From contig NZ_FZPD01000002.1 of the NCBI RefSeq assembly GCF_900188325.1, positions 620,001 to 684,000 on the forward strand: 64,000 nucleotides of DNA. The letters run 5' to 3'. Position 1 is the first letter of the stretch, and every line of letters begins with the position of its first letter. Both the position numbers and the translations under genes were made by a program. Positions 24,176-32,310 of this stretch are shown one piece after another. A model generated the notes under the pieces. It saw nothing but the letters and a program-made list of their open reading frames with translations, was not told the DNA's origin and did not search any database. Origin of the DNA: Ekhidna lutea. GTDB lineage: Bacteria; Bacteroidota; Bacteroidia; Cytophagales; Cyclobacteriaceae.

Positions 24176-25203
24176 AAATGCTTCCATCCTTGCGCCTGTA
24201 ATTCCACCACATTCTGATTTCTGGTTACAAACGTTCTGCCTTTCTTCTGCGCTTGCATATACCCAATGGTATGAATATCTGCGTGATTCTTAATCTTCTC
24301 GAAATCATCTTGCCCTATGGTAAATAGCAGTTCATAATCTTCTCCACCATTAAGCGCACACGAATTTGGATCAATGCTAAACTCAGCGGCTGTTTCAAAA
24401 GACTGTTTCTCAATAGGAATTTTATCTTCATAGATCGCCACTCCTAAACCAGACTGCTTGCAAAGATGGAATGCTTCTGAAGCTAACCCATCTGATACAT
24501 CAATCATGGAGGTTGGTTGAATCCCCAGATCCTTAAACTCGTGTATGATATCCATCCGAGCTTTAGGTTTTAACTGTCGTCCCACCACATAATCGTACTT
24601 ATCCAGTTTTGGCTGCATGTCCGGGTTGGCAAGGTATTCAGCCTTTTCGCGTTCCAAAATTTGCAATCCCACGAACGCCCCTCCCAGATCACCGGTAACG
24701 CAAAGAATATCGTTTTCCATTGCTCCGTTACGGTAGACTACTTTGTCACGATCAACTTCACCAATGGCTGTTACTGAAATCACCAATCCAGCTGAAGATG
24801 ATGTAGTATCCCCTCCTACCAAATCAACATTGTATTCATCACAAGCCGCTTTGATACCTTCATAAAGAGCCTCGACAGCTTCAACAGAAAACCGATTACT
24901 TAGACCCAGATTCACCGTTATTTGCTTGGGTATGCCATTCATGGCGGCAATATCCGAGACATTAACGGCTACCGCCTTGTAACCCAAATGGGGCAAAGGC
25001 ATGTACGAAAGGTCGAAATGCACACCTTCCAGCAGCATATCTGAGGTGGTAAGGAGGTATTTGTCACCCAAATCATAAACAGCCGTATCATCACCAATAC
25101 CTTTGACCGTTTTTTCATTCTTAGGCTCAAACTTTTCAGCAATTCGATCGATCAGACCAAACTCACCTATTTCGCCTATTTCTGTACGTTTTTCTTCGCT
25201 CAT
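24172..25203 (-). CDS. thiL: Thiamine-monophosphate kinase
   Basis: 343 residues. ThiL phosphorylates thiamine monophosphate to the active coenzyme thiamine diphosphate. Motifs: GDDTAVYDLGDKYLLTTSDM near the N-terminus (metal and substrate binding), GGDTTSSSAGLVISVTAIGE, TGDLGGAFVGLQ, and MIDVSDGLASEAFHL; NGGEDYELLFTI closes the fold. Length is typical. No TPP riboswitch was found upstream; the 181-base spacer instead contains degenerate CTCTGAG-type repeats. Confidence 0.95.
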   Translation of the reverse strand: MSEEKRTEIGEIGEFGLIDRIAEKFEPKNEKTVKGIGDDTAVYDLGDKYLLTTSDMLLEGVHFDLSYMPLPHLGYKAVAVNVSDIAAMNGIPKQITVNLGLSNRFSVEAVEALYEGIKAACDEYNVDLVGGDTTSSSAGLVISVTAIGEVDRDKVVYRNGAMENDILCVTGDLGGAFVGLQILEREKAEYLANPDMQPKLDKYDYVVGRQLKPKARMDIIHEFKDLGIQPTSMIDVSDGLASEAFHLCKQSGLGVAIYEDKIPIEKQSFETAAEFSIDPNSCALNGGEDYELLFTIGQDDFEKIKNHADIHTIGYMQAQKKGRTFVTRNQNVVELQAQGWKHF

Positions 25204-25207
25204 ATTT

Positions 25208-25384
25208 TATATTTAACCTCAGAGAAAACTGAGAGTAAACAGAGACCTCAGAGAAGTCACCTGCAAAAAAAAATCAGTTTCTCTATTACTTTTTTATATA
25301 AACCTCAACTGCCGAGAAATTTGTGAAATACTCAAAAAGCTCAGAGCTCTCCGCGAAATACCCCGTGCCCTCTGCGATTAAAAA
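25208..25384 (-). repeat. Degenerate CTCTGAG-type repeat region
   Basis: Read on the minus strand the spacer between the epimerase and thiL genes repeats variants of TCTCTGAGGT, CTCTGCG and CTCTGTT separated by A/T-rich pieces (for example TTCTCTGAGG near both 25249 and 25217). Similar low-complexity intergenic stretches are common in Bacteroidota. No coding potential is seen. Confidence 0.45.
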
Positions 25385-25786
25385 TCACTTAATTTCCTGA
25401 CACAACTCCACCAGCACACCATTGGCTGATTTTGGATGGACAAAACAAACCAACTTATTGTCCGCACCTTTTTTTGGTTCTTCATTCAATATCTGAAAAC
25501 CCTCTGCTCTCAGTCTATCCATTTCCGCATAGATATCATCCACCTCAAAAGCAATGTGATGAATACCCTCTCCTTTCTTTTCAATGAATTTCGCAATGGC
25601 ACTGTCACTTCCTCCCTCAAGCAACTCAATTTTTGTTTCTCCGAGTTGGAAAAATGAAGTGGTTACCTGCTCAGACTCTACTTCCTCAGCTTTGTAAGCA
25701 GATTTATTGAAAAGAGTTTCAAAAAGCTTGTTTGAATCATTTAAGTTTTTGACTGCTATGCCAATATGCTCAACGTTTTTCCACAT
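25385..25786 (-). CDS. mce: Methylmalonyl-CoA epimerase
   Basis: 133 residues from ATG 25786 (MWKNVEHIGIAVKNL); the open frame continues upstream but only through repeat DNA. The enzyme interconverts (R)- and (S)-methylmalonyl-CoA in propionate/succinate metabolism. It belongs to the vicinal-oxygen-chelate fold, with metal ligands visible in VEHIGIAV, GIHHIAFEV and VLVELCQ. Length is that of the free-standing enzyme. The mutase genes are not in the window. Confidence 0.93.
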   Translation of the reverse strand: MWKNVEHIGIAVKNLNDSNKLFETLFNKSAYKAEEVESEQVTTSFFQLGETKIELLEGGSDSAIAKFIEKKGEGIHHIAFEVDDIYAEMDRLRAEGFQILNEEPKKGADNKLVCFVHPKSANGVLVELCQEIK

Positions 25787-25872
25787 TTTTATTAATTCAT
25801 TAAAGCTGACAGGTGAGCCAAATGGCAGATTTTCAGCTATGTATGTACAATTTGTCTCAATAATTGGGTTTA

Positions 25873-25902
25873 GCCTGTCTGCCCTGCCTACCGGACAGGC
25901 AG
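25873..25902. repeat. GC-rich palindromic repeat (CTGCC/GGCAG type)
   Basis: GCCTGTC (25873-25879) pairs with GACAGGC (25894-25900), and CTGCCT pairs with AGGCAG inside; GGCAGGCAT follows at 25912. A related palindrome is at 55486-55510. It lies in the leader of the epimerase gene. Confidence 0.55.
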
Positions 25903-25998
25903 TTGACAAAAGGCAGGCATCATGCTCATTATTATTAAGTTTGCAAAAATGCAGGAACTTTCAGTCGATCTGAAAAGTTTACCGATTAATTAAAGGAA

Positions 25999-26406
25999 AT
26001 GGAGCTACGATCTGACGTACATGTAGAATCGGCGAAGATTCAGAATGAAATAAAGAACTTCCTGGGACTAAGAAGTGATGAGGTGATTTTTGAATTTGCC
26101 AACAATGATGGGAAAGTGAAGCTGGACCTGATCACAATCAATCCTCGTCATAACCAGTCATTCTTATTCAAAACCATAACGGGATTTGATAAGATGGATG
26201 TCCTTCACAAGATGTTGGATTATGTACGCACCCATAAAGACAAGGAAAGCTCTTTTACCATTCAGTGGATGATGAAAGGTATGAATGAACTTCAGACGTC
26301 CTATTTCCGCGCAAAAAACATGTATGACGCCATGGACAAACTGTATTATGGCCGAGATATGAATAATTTGACTGTATTTAGCATAGTATTAAATCCTGTA
26401 GCCTGA
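25999..26406 (+). CDS. Conserved hypothetical protein, coupled to IscA-like gene
   Basis: 135 residues, no signal peptide or membrane segment. The sequence mixes strands and helices (VKLDLITINPRHNQSFLF; KMDVLHKMLDYVRTH; SFTIQWMMKGMNEL), no motif that I recognise. The stop codon shares one base with the start of the IscA-like gene (TGATG), which suggests a linked role, possibly in Fe-S assembly or stress; that is inference only. Confidence 0.8.
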   Translation: MELRSDVHVESAKIQNEIKNFLGLRSDEVIFEFANNDGKVKLDLITINPRHNQSFLFKTITGFDKMDVLHKMLDYVRTHKDKESSFTIQWMMKGMNELQTSYFRAKNMYDAMDKLYYGRDMNNLTVFSIVLNPVA

Positions 26407-26732
26407 TGATAAATGTAACTGACAAAGCAAGAGAAGAGATCGTAACCTTGCTGACTAAAGAGGGTAAATCCCTGGAGAACAACATTCGTGTTTCTGTAAA
26501 AGGAGGCGGATGCTCGGGCTTAATGTATGACCTTTCTTTTGACCCGGAGATTCATGAAGCTGATGAAGTGTTTGAAGATAAAGGTGTGAAAATACTGGTA
26601 GACAAAAAGAGTTTGCTATATCTGCTTAATACGACTCTTGATTTCTCTGACGGGCTAAATGGCAAAGGCTTTCAGTTTGTAAATCCAAATGCATCCCGAA
26701 CCTGTGGATGTGGAGAGAGTTTTTCAGTATAG
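26406..26732 (+). CDS. IscA/SufA/ErpA-type iron-sulfur carrier
   Basis: 108 residues. A-type carriers bind and deliver Fe-S clusters to target proteins. The three conserved cysteines are visible: C36 in VKGGGCSGLMYDL, and C100 and C102 in SRTCGCGESF. Length is typical. The gene is not next to other isc/suf genes in this window; its only coupled partner is the hypothetical gene before it. Which subgroup (IscA, SufA, ErpA) it belongs to cannot be decided here. Confidence 0.94.
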   Translation: MINVTDKAREEIVTLLTKEGKSLENNIRVSVKGGGCSGLMYDLSFDPEIHEADEVFEDKGVKILVDKKSLLYLLNTTLDFSDGLNGKGFQFVNPNASRTCGCGESFSV

Positions 26733-26762
26733 AAATTTAAGAGATGTGACTATTTTAGTCGC

Positions 26763-27296
26763 ATGAAAAAATGGTCTTCCGATCGTTGGATTAGTATTGT
26801 TGCTATTGTTGCTTCATTAGGAACGCTATTCACCATCATCTATCAAACTGATATTTTCAGAAAACAGCAATATGCATCTGTACTCCCCTACTTAGAATTG
26901 TGGAATTCTTCAAATAATGACTCGTACCGGCTAATTCTAATTAATAATGGTATTGGCCCTGCATTTATTGAAGAAGTCAGCATTCTATATAAAGACAGTG
27001 TTTATCAGCTTGACCCGGCAGAATTTACCAGAAATGTGGTTGATCCAATTGACACGATCACTCGCTTTGGTCACTCAAACATCCGCAAGGGCAGGCTGGT
27101 ACCGGCCGGAACGCAAATTAATCTAGTTCAAGCCTTGGACGATAGTACAAATGCAACCAAACTTTGGTCTTGGTTTTCTGGAGGAGATACTACCAGAGTC
27201 CATAGACCGGAAATAGAGATCATTTATGCCTCTGTTTATGGTGAAAGGTGGAAGATTCAAAAATATGGAACTGACCAGCCGATCAAATTAGATTAA
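26763..27296 (+). CDS. Membrane-anchored protein, unknown
   Basis: 177 residues. One N-terminal membrane anchor (WISIVAIVASLGTLFTIIYQ, about 8-28) is followed by a soluble beta-rich domain (YRLILINNGIGPAFIEEVSILY; PEIEIIYASVYGERWKIQKYG). The pattern 'NNGIGPAFI' is common in small Bacteroidota and proteobacterial membrane proteins of unknown role. It ends four bases before the stop of the convergent ArsC-like gene. No function assigned. Confidence 0.8.
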   Translation: MKKWSSDRWISIVAIVASLGTLFTIIYQTDIFRKQQYASVLPYLELWNSSNNDSYRLILINNGIGPAFIEEVSILYKDSVYQLDPAEFTRNVVDPIDTITRFGHSNIRKGRLVPAGTQINLVQALDDSTNATKLWSWFSGGDTTRVHRPEIEIIYASVYGERWKIQKYGTDQPIKLD

Positions 27297-27712
27297 TCCC
27301 TGGTTTCTCGCTGCTTCAATGTTTTTGATGTTTGAACATCCGTTCTACTATTAATTCCATCTTCTTTAATCAACTCATATTGCGATTCTACAAATAAGGC
27401 ATGATCGTGATACACTGCAATGGGAGTTTTTAACATTTCAAGATTTGAAGACAGATAATCTAAAAAATCATGACTGTCCAACTCCATGACTTCACTTAAT
27501 TGAATCTCCCCGTCAACGTTGATTAATTTTTTAGCCTTGATTCCAAGCTTTTCGGCCAGGTTGCTAAGTTGAAGTTGTGTGATTTTATCATGCCTGATAT
27601 CCAACTCTTTGGTTTCGTAATGTCTTAGCGATTTAGCATAAATTAAACCTTCTCTCTGCTGAATATCAGATGAGTCATATATGTAGAGTATTTCATTTTT
27701 GCTAACCTTCAT
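27293..27712 (-). CDS. ArsC/Spx-like thioredoxin-fold protein without cysteines
   Basis: 139 residues. The order of elements (EILYIYDSSDIQQREGLIYAKSL, then a helical middle, then MLKTPIAVYHDHALFVESQYEL) matches the arsenate reductase/Spx-like thioredoxin fold; the cis-proline strand is KTPIAVY. The position of the redox cysteine is occupied by Ser-Ser-Asp and the protein has no cysteine at all, so it cannot be a thiol reductase. Such proteins occur widely in Bacteroidota. A regulatory or binding role is possible. Divergent from marR. Confidence 0.72.
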   Translation of the reverse strand: MKVSKNEILYIYDSSDIQQREGLIYAKSLRHYETKELDIRHDKITQLQLSNLAEKLGIKAKKLINVDGEIQLSEVMELDSHDFLDYLSSNLEMLKTPIAVYHDHALFVESQYELIKEDGINSRTDVQTSKTLKQRETRD

Positions 27713-27817
27713 ACCCTATTAAGTGATTTTAAGGTCAAATTGTTTCCAACATACATTTTCATTTCATATTTCAAAATAATTAAAATGAATAGCAACTATA
27801 TCAAATATTTATCGTAA

Positions 27818-27833
27818 AGTTGTATATACAACT
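27818..27833. promoter_or_regulatory. 16-base palindromic operator before marR
   Basis: AGTTGTATATACAACT is a perfect palindrome ending three bases before the MarR ATG. MarR-type dimers bind palindromes of this size and usually repress their own promoter; position over the start region fits that. A near-match to the -7 box (TAAAGTTG, one mismatch) overlaps it. Confidence 0.7.
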
Positions 27834-27836
27834 GAT

Positions 27837-28262
27837 ATGAACTATCCATTACTAGAAGCTACAGACCCTACTACCTGCCTCTCAGGGAAGATGTCTCGGA
27901 TAAGCCGTATAACCGCTAATATCTTTAGAAAGCACATCAAAGAGTACGGACTTTCGAATAGTCAAATGAGCTTACTATTCGTCCTTTCTAAGCGAAGAGA
28001 TTTGACTCAAAAAGAACTGTGTGATATACTCTTCATGGAAAAATCTACACTTAACAGAAACCTGAAACGGTTGGTTGATCAAAAGTATGTTACTAAAAAA
28101 GATTTTCCAGCGCTCAATATCACAGAAACAGGAAAAGCACATCTTGAAAAAGCCATCCCGGCCTGGAGAAAAGCTATGAAGGAAATTCGATCGCTTCTAC
28201 TCGCAGATGGAGAAGAGGCGGTAGACACCATTTTAACTAAACTAAAACAATCACAACTATGA
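27837..28262 (+). CDS. MarR-family transcriptional regulator
   Basis: 141 residues, winged helix-turn-helix repressor that normally responds to small lipophilic or phenolic ligands or oxidants. The recognition region is visible as SQMSLLFVLSKRRDLTQKELCDILFMEKSTLNRNLKRLVDQ (in pieces: DLTQKELCDILF, STLNRNLKRLVD), followed by the wing ITETGKAHLEKA. Two Cys residues near the HTH and N-terminus could sense oxidants. The downstream membrane protein overlaps by four bases and is the likely regulated target. Confidence 0.92.
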   Translation: MNYPLLEATDPTTCLSGKMSRISRITANIFRKHIKEYGLSNSQMSLLFVLSKRRDLTQKELCDILFMEKSTLNRNLKRLVDQKYVTKKDFPALNITETGKAHLEKAIPAWRKAMKEIRSLLLADGEEAVDTILTKLKQSQL

Positions 28263-28972
28263 TGCTCAAACTCGGTTACATTGGACTTACAATCGCTGTG
28301 TGTGTTTTGCTCATTCATTTTGGTTTTATAGCTATCAATAAAAGCTTTGAGGCCTCAAAACGGAAGAGTAAAAAAAACCAACTTATTGCAGGAGTTGTTC
28401 TTTGGCAAATTTATCTGGTACTTGTCGGTTCATGGGATTTCATTCAATCCTATTCTTTCCCGCCTCGTTTTGCACTTATGATGATTATCCCTGCCTTCAT
28501 TTTTACAGGGGTATTTGTTTATCGTAATAGAAATGAGGTATGGATACAACACCTTCCCACAAAGTCAATCTTCTATTTTCAGTCTTTTAGAATTTTGGTT
28601 GAAAGCTTATTTGTTGCTTCTGTGGCAGCCGGCATTCTACATAAGGAAGCAAGCATTGAAGGGTACAATTACGATATGGTTTATGCGATTACAGTACCAA
28701 TTGTTGGTTTGATCGCTTTTAATGGAAAGTCTCCAAACCTGAAGCTTGTAAGATTTTGGAACTATTTAGGATTAATAATTTTAGCCACTGTCATTTTTGT
28801 ATTTATGACGAGTGTTTACAAGCCTGACCTTTATGGAGCAAATGAGCCATTACTACCTTTTGCTGCTATGACTTACCCTTACGTATTGGTTGCAGGAAGT
28901 CTTATGCCGATTGCTGTATTCATGCATGTACTGTCAATCGCACATTTAAATAAATTGATTGGAAAGAAATGA
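28259..28972 (+). CDS. Seven-helix membrane protein, unknown, coupled to marR
   Basis: 237 residues with about seven hydrophobic segments: MLKLGYIGLTIAVCVLLIHF, IAGVVLWQIYLVLVG, FALMMIIPAFIFTGVFVY, LVESLFVASVAAGIL, MVYAITVPIVGLIAF, NYLGLIILATVIFVFMTS and a C-terminal AAMTYPYVLVAGSLMPIAVF. The gene starts inside the marR stop (ATGATG), so it is co-transcribed and under control of the palindrome at 27818. No transporter motif is recognised. Confidence 0.83.
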   Translation: MMLKLGYIGLTIAVCVLLIHFGFIAINKSFEASKRKSKKNQLIAGVVLWQIYLVLVGSWDFIQSYSFPPRFALMMIIPAFIFTGVFVYRNRNEVWIQHLPTKSIFYFQSFRILVESLFVASVAAGILHKEASIEGYNYDMVYAITVPIVGLIAFNGKSPNLKLVRFWNYLGLIILATVIFVFMTSVYKPDLYGANEPLLPFAAMTYPYVLVAGSLMPIAVFMHVLSIAHLNKLIGKK

Positions 28973-29000
28973 GAAACAAAAAATGTGGTGAGAAAGGCAT

Positions 29001-30887
29001 TTAATAAGCTCTTACTTCTATCCCCTTCATAAAGTTGATAAATGCTTTATTCACTACTTTATTTCCTCCAGGTGTAGGATAATCACCAGTGAAATACCAG
29101 TCGCCTAAATGATTTGGACAAGCTTTGTGCAGGTTATCCACCGTCTGATAAACCACTTCAACTTCGGCTTTCATACCTTTAGGCTTCACTATCTCTGTGA
29201 TCTTTTGAGATATCTCTTCATCCGTAAACTGATGATAAAGCTCATTAACATGATTAACAGGAGTAGGATCAGATTGGCTGGCCAGACATTTGTCAAATAC
29301 AATATCCAGCAATTCTTCCTTGCCATGATCCTTTAGCAATTCCAAAACAGCCCTGAAGGCAAGAAACTCCTTCATCTTGCTCATATCAATTCCGTAGCAG
29401 TCAGGGAAGCGAATTTGAGGTGCCGAAGATACAATAACGATCTTCTTAGGCTCTAAACGATCAAGCAGCGTTAAAATACTTTTTTCGAGTGTTGTTCCAC
29501 GAACTATACTGTCATCGATTACCACCAGCGTGTCCGTATGTTTGTTAATTACCTCGTAGGTTGTATCATAGACATGTGAGACCAGTTCATCCCTCCCTTT
29601 GTCATCAGTGATGAACGTTCTGAGCTTTGCATCTTTCAACACCAGTTTTTCAACTCTAGGCTGAAAGTTGAGCATTTCCTCAATTGAATCCGCAGATGGC
29701 TTACCTTCAAGAATAACCTCCATGCGTTTGGCAATAAGGTATTTTTCCATTCCATTCATCATTCCCAGAAAAGATGTCTCTGCCGTATTTGGAATGTAAG
29801 AAAACACGGTATTTCTCAAGTCAAAATTGATTGACTTTAATATCTGAGGCACCAATAGCTCCCCAAGCTTCTTTCGCTCACTATAAATATCCGGGTCTGT
29901 TCCTCTAGAAAAATAGATGCGCTCAAATGAACATGACTTGCGTTCTAGTGGCTCTATAAATTGTTTTTGTTCGTAACTACCACCCTTACCAATCAGCAGT
30001 GCATGACCGGGTTTGATTTCCTGGATATCATCATATTCACACCCAAAGGCAGTTTTGATTGCTTGCTTCTCTGATGTCACTACAACGACTTCATCATCCG
30101 CATAGTAGTATGCTGGTCGAATCCCTGCAGGATCTCTGGCGACAAATGACGCTCCGTACCCAATAATTCCAGCCATCGCATATCCACCATCAAAATCTCT
30201 ACATGACCGGTGAAGAACGCGCTGAAGATCAATTTCTTCTTCTATTTTGTAAGTGATCTCTTCATTGGAAAGCTCATCCTTATACTTATCAAAAATTCGC
30301 TGATTCTCTTCATCCAGGAAGTGACCAATCTTTTCCATCACAGTGACAGTATCAACTTTGTCTTTTGGAAACTGTCCCAATCCAACCAGGATATTAAAAA
30401 GCTCTTCAACATTCGTCATGTTGAAATTTCCAGCCATTACAAGGTTTCTACTCCTCCAGTTATTCTGCCTTAAGAATGGATGGCAGTTTTCGATGCTGTT
30501 TTTTCCGTGAGTTCCGTACCTCAGATGACCCAACCATGATTCCCCTGTAAACGCATAATTTTCCTTCAGCCATTGGGCGTTAGATTCATCGCCTCTAGGG
30601 TCCTTTTTTGCCTTCAAGTATTTCTTGCTGATCTTCCCGAAAATCTCTTCAATCGGATTTGAGTTAATCGTACGGTAACGGGAAATATACCTCAGCCCGG
30701 GTGGAATATCGATTTTGATACTTGCTACTCCAACACCATCCTGCCCGCGATTACTCTGCTTTTTCATCAGCAGGTACATCTTTTTGGCTGCATAAGCAGG
30801 CGTGCCGTATTTGTCAATGTAATATTGGAGGGGTTTCCTTAAGCGGAGGTGGGCTATGCCACATTCGTGTTTTATCGGGTCACTCAT
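29001..30887 (-). CDS. Amidophosphoribosyltransferase-like protein, long form
   Basis: 628 residues, longer than the classical PurF (about 470-510). An Ntn-type glutamine amidotransferase domain is complete: C9 after a short propeptide (KHECGIAHLR), RGQDGVG, GHLRYGTHG, NCHPF and FDGGYAMAGIIG. The phosphoribosyltransferase domain has the PRPP loop VVIDDSIVRGTT. The reaction would be PRPP plus glutamine to phosphoribosylamine, first step of purine synthesis. Extra length lies in insertions (about 85-115, 165-220) and the C-terminal 120 residues. The start overlaps the nuoN stop by eight bases, an unexpected operon partner. It may be a second PurF; this form is widespread in Bacteroidota. Confidence 0.87.
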   Translation of the reverse strand: MSDPIKHECGIAHLRLRKPLQYYIDKYGTPAYAAKKMYLLMKKQSNRGQDGVGVASIKIDIPPGLRYISRYRTINSNPIEEIFGKISKKYLKAKKDPRGDESNAQWLKENYAFTGESWLGHLRYGTHGKNSIENCHPFLRQNNWRSRNLVMAGNFNMTNVEELFNILVGLGQFPKDKVDTVTVMEKIGHFLDEENQRIFDKYKDELSNEEITYKIEEEIDLQRVLHRSCRDFDGGYAMAGIIGYGASFVARDPAGIRPAYYYADDEVVVVTSEKQAIKTAFGCEYDDIQEIKPGHALLIGKGGSYEQKQFIEPLERKSCSFERIYFSRGTDPDIYSERKKLGELLVPQILKSINFDLRNTVFSYIPNTAETSFLGMMNGMEKYLIAKRMEVILEGKPSADSIEEMLNFQPRVEKLVLKDAKLRTFITDDKGRDELVSHVYDTTYEVINKHTDTLVVIDDSIVRGTTLEKSILTLLDRLEPKKIVIVSSAPQIRFPDCYGIDMSKMKEFLAFRAVLELLKDHGKEELLDIVFDKCLASQSDPTPVNHVNELYHQFTDEEISQKITEIVKPKGMKAEVEVVYQTVDNLHKACPNHLGDWYFTGDYPTPGGNKVVNKAFINFMKGIEVRAY

Positions 30888-32310
30888 GGACGTTGTTAAG
30901 CAATTGTTGTGCTTCCATTACCAGCTGAGGTGCAAAGAACAACAATAACAACACAATACAGAAAAGAGTTGCCAGAATTTTCGTCGATAAATTTAAATTA
31001 ATAGACTGATTATCTGTTGACTGGCTTAGAAATATCGCTCGTGGGATTCGTAGATAGAAAAAGAGCGAGCCTACTGTAGCAATTACTGCGACAATTAAAT
31101 ACCACAACATCTGACTGTTTTCCAATAAAGAATACCCTTCCCATAAGGTGGTGAACAGGAACAGTTTAGCAGTAAAACCAGCCAGTGGCGGTAAACCCAC
31201 AAGCGAAACAAGTATCAATGAAAATATAGCTCCTATCCAAACAGACCTGGAGGTTTGTTTGTAATCATCGATTTCAACTATTCCGTTTCGTTCATGTACA
31301 TCTAACAGGTAAAAAGTGACCATGTTCATAATAGCATAAACAACCGAGTAATACCATAATGACTCTGATGCAGTAGTCGATTGGATCAATGTCAAAGGCA
31401 ATAAGAAGCCGGAATGAGCAATGGCTCCAAAACTGATCATACGCCGAGCATTGCTTTGCCTAAAAGCTCCCAAAGTACCAGCAACAATGGTGAGAATCCC
31501 CAGCCCTAAAACAAGACTGTATATCCAATGGTTTGAGGTAAAAATTTGCCCTTCAAATATCCTCTTTAGCAACACCAGAGCTGCTAGTTTTGGAACGATG
31601 GACATGAATGCAGTCGCATCTGCAGGGGCTTCCTGGTAAGTGGCGGGTACCCATAAATGAGCCGGTGCAATAGAGATTTTAAAAAAGATACCCACCAGCA
31701 ATAATATAAACCCAACTTGAGGAAGGAGGGCACTAAATGTTTCAGAGTTCCATTCACTAACCAAAAAGGTGCTTGTTGATCCATAGATTATCCCAAGACC
31801 AAAGAGCATGATAGCTGAACATATTGCTCCGAATAGCAAGTACTTTATACTTGCTTCAAACCCCTTCTTCTTAAATGAAAAATTGGTCAGGATGTAAGAG
31901 GAAAATGAAACCAGCTCAATAGATAAGTAGATGATGAGCAAGCTATTAGCCTTCATCATTAACAGACTCCCTGTCAACATTGAAAGGATAAAGAAGTAGA
32001 ATTCTGTGCTATGCTTATCTCCCCTTTTAAACAACAGCAAAAACGAAGCGGTTATTAGAAAAAGGATTCCAAAAGTAGACGTATGAACTGACAGAAATAG
32101 AGATCCAGAGAGGATGTCTCCCCTTAATCCATTCGTCAAGTTGAGGTAGCAAGCAAATATTAAAACTATAAGGAATAATGCTTTAATCGCTCTGCCAGAT
32201 CGAGCTAGACCTAGCACTAAAACCGCAATTGCGCCAAGCATCAAAGCACTCTCTGCCCATACACCTTGCAGATCTGCTAATATTCCATTTAATTGGTCAA
32301 TGAGGTTCAT
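30880..32310 (-). CDS. nuoN: NADH-quinone oxidoreductase subunit N
   Basis: 476 residues, antiporter-like membrane subunit of complex I with about 14 helices. The conserved segment with charged residues is visible around ATYQEAPADATAFMSIVPKL, plus AHSGFLLPLTLI and GLPPLAGFTAKLFLF. It shares a proton-pumping fold with NuoL and NuoM. Overlaps nuoM by four bases and the PurF-like gene by eight; last nuo gene of the operon. Confidence 0.94.
   Translation of the reverse strand: MNLIDQLNGILADLQGVWAESALMLGAIAVLVLGLARSGRAIKALFLIVLIFACYLNLTNGLRGDILSGSLFLSVHTSTFGILFLITASFLLLFKRGDKHSTEFYFFILSMLTGSLLMMKANSLLIIYLSIELVSFSSYILTNFSFKKKGFEASIKYLLFGAICSAIMLFGLGIIYGSTSTFLVSEWNSETFSALLPQVGFILLLVGIFFKISIAPAHLWVPATYQEAPADATAFMSIVPKLAALVLLKRIFEGQIFTSNHWIYSLVLGLGILTIVAGTLGAFRQSNARRMISFGAIAHSGFLLPLTLIQSTTASESLWYYSVVYAIMNMVTFYLLDVHERNGIVEIDDYKQTSRSVWIGAIFSLILVSLVGLPPLAGFTAKLFLFTTLWEGYSLLENSQMLWYLIVAVIATVGSLFFYLRIPRAIFLSQSTDNQSINLNLSTKILATLFCIVLLLLFFAPQLVMEAQQLLNNVHE

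Noticed and set aside
25204-25384. TPP riboswitch before thiL
   Set aside because: The conserved CUGAGA / ACCUGAUCUGGAUAAUGCCAGCG-type core is not present; isolated CTGAG strings belong to the degenerate repeats.
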